The notes beneath the pieces were generated by a model, which was not told the origin of the DNA, ran no database searches, and saw only the letters and a program-made list of their open reading frames with translations. Position numbers and translations under genes: made by a program. A stretch of 64,000 bases of DNA from Verrucomicrobiales bacterium (lineage in GTDB: Bacteria > Verrucomicrobiota > Verrucomicrobiia > Verrucomicrobiales > DEV007): the NCBI GenBank assembly GCA_028047635.1, contig JAOFXR010000005.1, positions 1 to 64,000 on the forward strand. Reading direction: 5' to 3'. Shown here piece after piece: positions 61,186 through 64,000 of this stretch (positions are counted from its first letter, which is position 1; each line of letters begins with the position of its first letter).

Positions 61186-61509
61186 TCATCGCTTTATCAC
61201 CAATTCGATCGTAATTTCTGTTCTCGGGAGTGATAAAAAGAGAAGTGAAATGGCGCTCACATTTTCTGCGGTTCGGCCAACCCCGAACTGTCCGTTCGCG
61301 CTTCCTCCAACGATGTGGGAGGCATTGCCGTAGATTTGGAGCAGCTCGATTAGGTCCCCCAGATGGCTTCCATAGTCAGAGCTGACCGCGGCAACGAAGA
61401 GGTCCGGCTTGCTTCCGAGCTTTGCAAGGCAATCGGCAGCACCCTAAGTGATCGAGGCTTCATCGAAGGGTGAGATGATCAGGCAGGAGGCAGATGCGTT
61501 GGGTTTCAT
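61186..61509 (-). pseudogene. FIST N-terminal domain remnant with in-frame TAG, truncated
   Basis: Not in ORF track; minus-strand frame reads MKPNASASCLIISPFDEASIT*GAADCLAKLGSKPDLFVAAVSSDYGSHLGDLIELLQIYGNASHIVGGSANGQFGVGRTAENVSAISLLFLSLPRTEITIELVIKR*. Confidence 0.72.
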
Positions 61510-61702
61510 AGGGGGGCGCGATTTGAGGCGCGGCGAAAGGGGCATGGTAGACGGGTGCTCTGATTCTCCCTGATTGGACGTGGCAGAGATACTGGTTATG
61601 CCCCCCGAATAGGATTAGCAGAATACCGCCACACGCCTAAAAACTCTGGACTTTCTGCGGTATTCTGGTCTAGGATCTTCAACTCCTCGAAAATCGAGAT
61701 TT

Positions 61703-62308
61703 ATGACTATGAAAAAATTGTTTTTGGCAACCCTCGCAACCTTCGCATTCGCACTCATCACTAACGCTGATTCAGGTGGCGTCGCTATCCTTGATATTGA
61801 TGAAGTGGCTCGCCAACTGGGCGTGGAAGAGAAGGTCCGTGTCGACCTTCTTACTATGCAGAATACCTTGAACGGTGAATTGCAGAAGACGCAGAGCAAT
61901 CTGCAGAATCAGATGGCGGGGGTAGAGCAAGCCGCTGGTCAGAACCCGACTGAAGAGCAGCGCCGCCAGATTCTCGCAACGAATCAGCAGCTCAACTCAG
62001 AATTTAATCGCCTCAAAACCCAGGCCCAGCAGACACTTGCCAACGAGCGCGTTCGCCTCATCAATGAGTTTCGCATCAAGCTTGAGCCGATTGCTCTCGA
62101 TGCTGCAAGAGCGAAAAATCTCCATGTCGTCATGATGAAAGTGACTCCTCCGGTTTTTGCCTACGACCCTTCGGTCGACATCACTGCTGACACCGCGAAA
62201 CTTGCGATGGAAGCTGGAATGAAAGTGGTAGCGCCTGCTGCTCCTGCCGCGGTGCCTGCTGCGACACCTGCTGGTGACAGTAAGGGCAAAGGTAAAGGGA
62301 AGGAGTAA
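61703..62308 (+). CDS. OmpH/Skp-like periplasmic chaperone-type protein
   Basis: Signal peptide; VAILDIDEVARQLGVEEKV; coiled-coil; C-terminal Ala/Pro then GKGKGKE tail. Confidence 0.7.
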   Translation: MTMKKLFLATLATFAFALITNADSGGVAILDIDEVARQLGVEEKVRVDLLTMQNTLNGELQKTQSNLQNQMAGVEQAAGQNPTEEQRRQILATNQQLNSEFNRLKTQAQQTLANERVRLINEFRIKLEPIALDAARAKNLHVVMMKVTPPVFAYDPSVDITADTAKLAMEAGMKVVAPAAPAAVPAATPAGDSKGKGKGKE

Positions 62309-62352
62309 TCCGGTTTCCGAGTTATACACTGAACCTTGTTAACGATTAGATT

Positions 62353-63429
62353 ATGGCGATCAAAGTAGGCGTGATTGGGGCTGGCGGAATGGCCAACTAC
62401 CACATCGATGGATTTAGAAAAGCGGGGGCGGAAGTCGTCGCGATGGCTGATGTAAATGTGGAAGCCGCCAAGGCTTTCGCCGACGGTCAGAATATCGCTA
62501 ATGTTTATGGAGATGTGGCAGAGATGCTCGCTTCGGATATTGATGCGGTTTCCATCATTGTTCCCAATAAGTTTCACGCGCCTCTGGCGATTGAAGCGCT
62601 TAAGGCTGGAAAGCATGTCTTCTGCGAAAAGCCCCCCGCGATCTCTGCCCCTCAGGTAGAGGAGATGATTGCGGCTCGTGATGCATCGGGCAAAATGCTC
62701 ATGTTCAACTTCAACAATCGCGCGAGACCTGAGTCACGTGAGATGATGAAGGCGATCAATGACGGCAAGGTTGGCACGATCAATTCCGCGCAAGCGAAGT
62801 GGGCTCGCCGCACCGGTATTCCCGGCTTCGGTGGCTGGTTCACGACCAAGGCGCTTTCCGGTGGAGGCCCTGTGATCGATTTGTTGCACATGCTCGACCT
62901 TGCGATGTATTTCATGGGGAATCCGAAGCCTGCGCACGTCGTAGGAAACATTTTCGATGATCATATCACTAATAAAGACTTCAAAGGGCCATGGGGAATC
63001 CCTGACCGCGAAGGTGGCGTGACTGACGTGGAATCAGCGGCTCACGGTTTCGTTACCTTTGAGACCGGGCAGGTTCTGAGTTTTCAGATGTCATGGGCTG
63101 AGATGGTGAAGTGCGAGGAAGTTTCTGTCGTTTTCCAGGGCGTCACTGCCGGTGGAAAAGTGGAGCGTCTTTTCGGCTCTGATGGAGATGATGCAACGGC
63201 AATCGACACCTGTGAACTTTACGTTCAAGAGGATGGCAAGTCCGTCGATCACACTATCGAAGTGGAAGAGTGCGAAGACATGGGGCGGATCAATTCTGCC
63301 GCTAATTTCATTGATGCAATCAATGGCACGGCTGAGCCTCTCAATAATGCTGAGCAGGGGCTCGCTCTCATGCAGATTATCGATGCGGTTTACGAATCGG
63401 CTAAATCAGGAAAGCCGGTTGCGATCTAG
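62353..63429 (+). CDS. Gfo/Idh/MocA family oxidoreductase
   Basis: IKVGVIGAGGMANYHIDGF; GKHVFCEKPPAISAPQVEEM. Confidence 0.95.
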   Translation: MAIKVGVIGAGGMANYHIDGFRKAGAEVVAMADVNVEAAKAFADGQNIANVYGDVAEMLASDIDAVSIIVPNKFHAPLAIEALKAGKHVFCEKPPAISAPQVEEMIAARDASGKMLMFNFNNRARPESREMMKAINDGKVGTINSAQAKWARRTGIPGFGGWFTTKALSGGGPVIDLLHMLDLAMYFMGNPKPAHVVGNIFDDHITNKDFKGPWGIPDREGGVTDVESAAHGFVTFETGQVLSFQMSWAEMVKCEEVSVVFQGVTAGGKVERLFGSDGDDATAIDTCELYVQEDGKSVDHTIEVEECEDMGRINSAANFIDAINGTAEPLNNAEQGLALMQIIDAVYESAKSGKPVAI

Positions 63430-63492
63430 TTTTTCAGCGGATCAATTGAATAGAACCCTGCCTCAGGCAGCGGATAGGAAGCGTTGTTCGAG

Positions 63493-64000
63493 ATGAAAAT
63501 CAAGACAGCGCTTCTTCAGTTTTACCGCTTCGCGATTTTGCTGGCGATTGCGTGGTTGGTCCGCAGCCACCACGATAGAATTCGTGTTCAGGGTGGCTGG
63601 CCGATTACCGTTTCCGAGGTGCGTGTCCTTTTGCCGGAGGCTCACCGACTGCAGATTGATAGCGGGCCGCGAAAAGGACTCATGGTTCTGAATAAGGAGC
63701 GCGAGGAAATTGGCTACGCGGTGCGAACGATGCCTCACTGTCGAAAGATTGTGGGATATTCGGGGCCGACGGATGTTCTCGCCGTTTTTGATGCGGATGA
63801 CAAGGGCGTCGGGATAGCGCTTCGACACAGTTACGATACGCCGAGTCATGTCGAAGATGTGAAGTTCGAATTTCTGTTCATGGAGTCGTGGAATGGTCGT
63901 AGCTGGGACGAGATTGCAGAGATCACCGATTTGAATGACGCTCAAATTTACGCCGTTTCAGGCGCGTCGAGGACAAGTGAAGCGGTGGCCTACAGTGTGA
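63493..64000 (+). CDS. FMN-binding domain protein (NosR/RnfG-like), 3' end outside window
   Basis: Open frame to window edge: MKIKTALLQFYRFAILLAIAWLVRS membrane anchor; YAVRTMPHCRKIVGYSGPTDVLAVFDADDKGVGIALRHSYDTPSHV; YAVSGASRTSEAVAYSV flavinylation-type SGAS motif. Confidence 0.8.
   Translation, partial: MKIKTALLQFYRFAILLAIAWLVRSHHDRIRVQGGWPITVSEVRVLLPEAHRLQIDSGPRKGLMVLNKEREEIGYAVRTMPHCRKIVGYSGPTDVLAVFDADDKGVGIALRHSYDTPSHVEDVKFEFLFMESWNGRSWDEIAEITDLNDAQIYAVSGASRTSEAVAYSV

Noticed and set aside
1-64000. CRISPR arrays, tRNA/rRNA genes, integrase or transposase genes
   Set aside because: No regularly spaced repeats, cloverleaf/rRNA-like sequence or recombinase motifs were seen by eye; a tRNAscan/Infernal run would be needed to be certain.

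Overview
Chromosomal window that looks like a Verrucomicrobia/PVC-group bacterium. The evidence is paired DUF1501 and PPC-domain genes, a DUF1592/DUF1552 pair, two PVC-type haem-binding propeller proteins, DUF1080, a sulfatase, and Gfo/Idh/MocA oxidoreductases. About 50 protein genes are supportable. I saw no rRNA, tRNA, CRISPR array or transposase. The first ~38 kb is mostly intact. From ~38 to 61.5 kb I find a run of genes broken by frameshifts or in-frame stops: a chimeric HxlR-linked remnant, a DCC/acyltransferase-like gene, a GH63-like glucosidase, a ClC channel and a FIST-domain remnant. Best leads: (1) a 15-bp-arm perfect palindrome carried in frame inside an MFS transporter, with other palindromic elements elsewhere; (2) an Nramp-family transporter lacking the canonical metal-ligand motifs, divergent from an Fe3+-type ABC importer; (3) a translationally coupled TetR-fold protein and AarF/UbiB kinase, reminiscent of COQ9/COQ8; (4) a c-type haem motif fused to a squalene-cyclase-like toroid; (5) the regional cluster of gene decay. 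Family calls are by motif recognition only; no database search was run.
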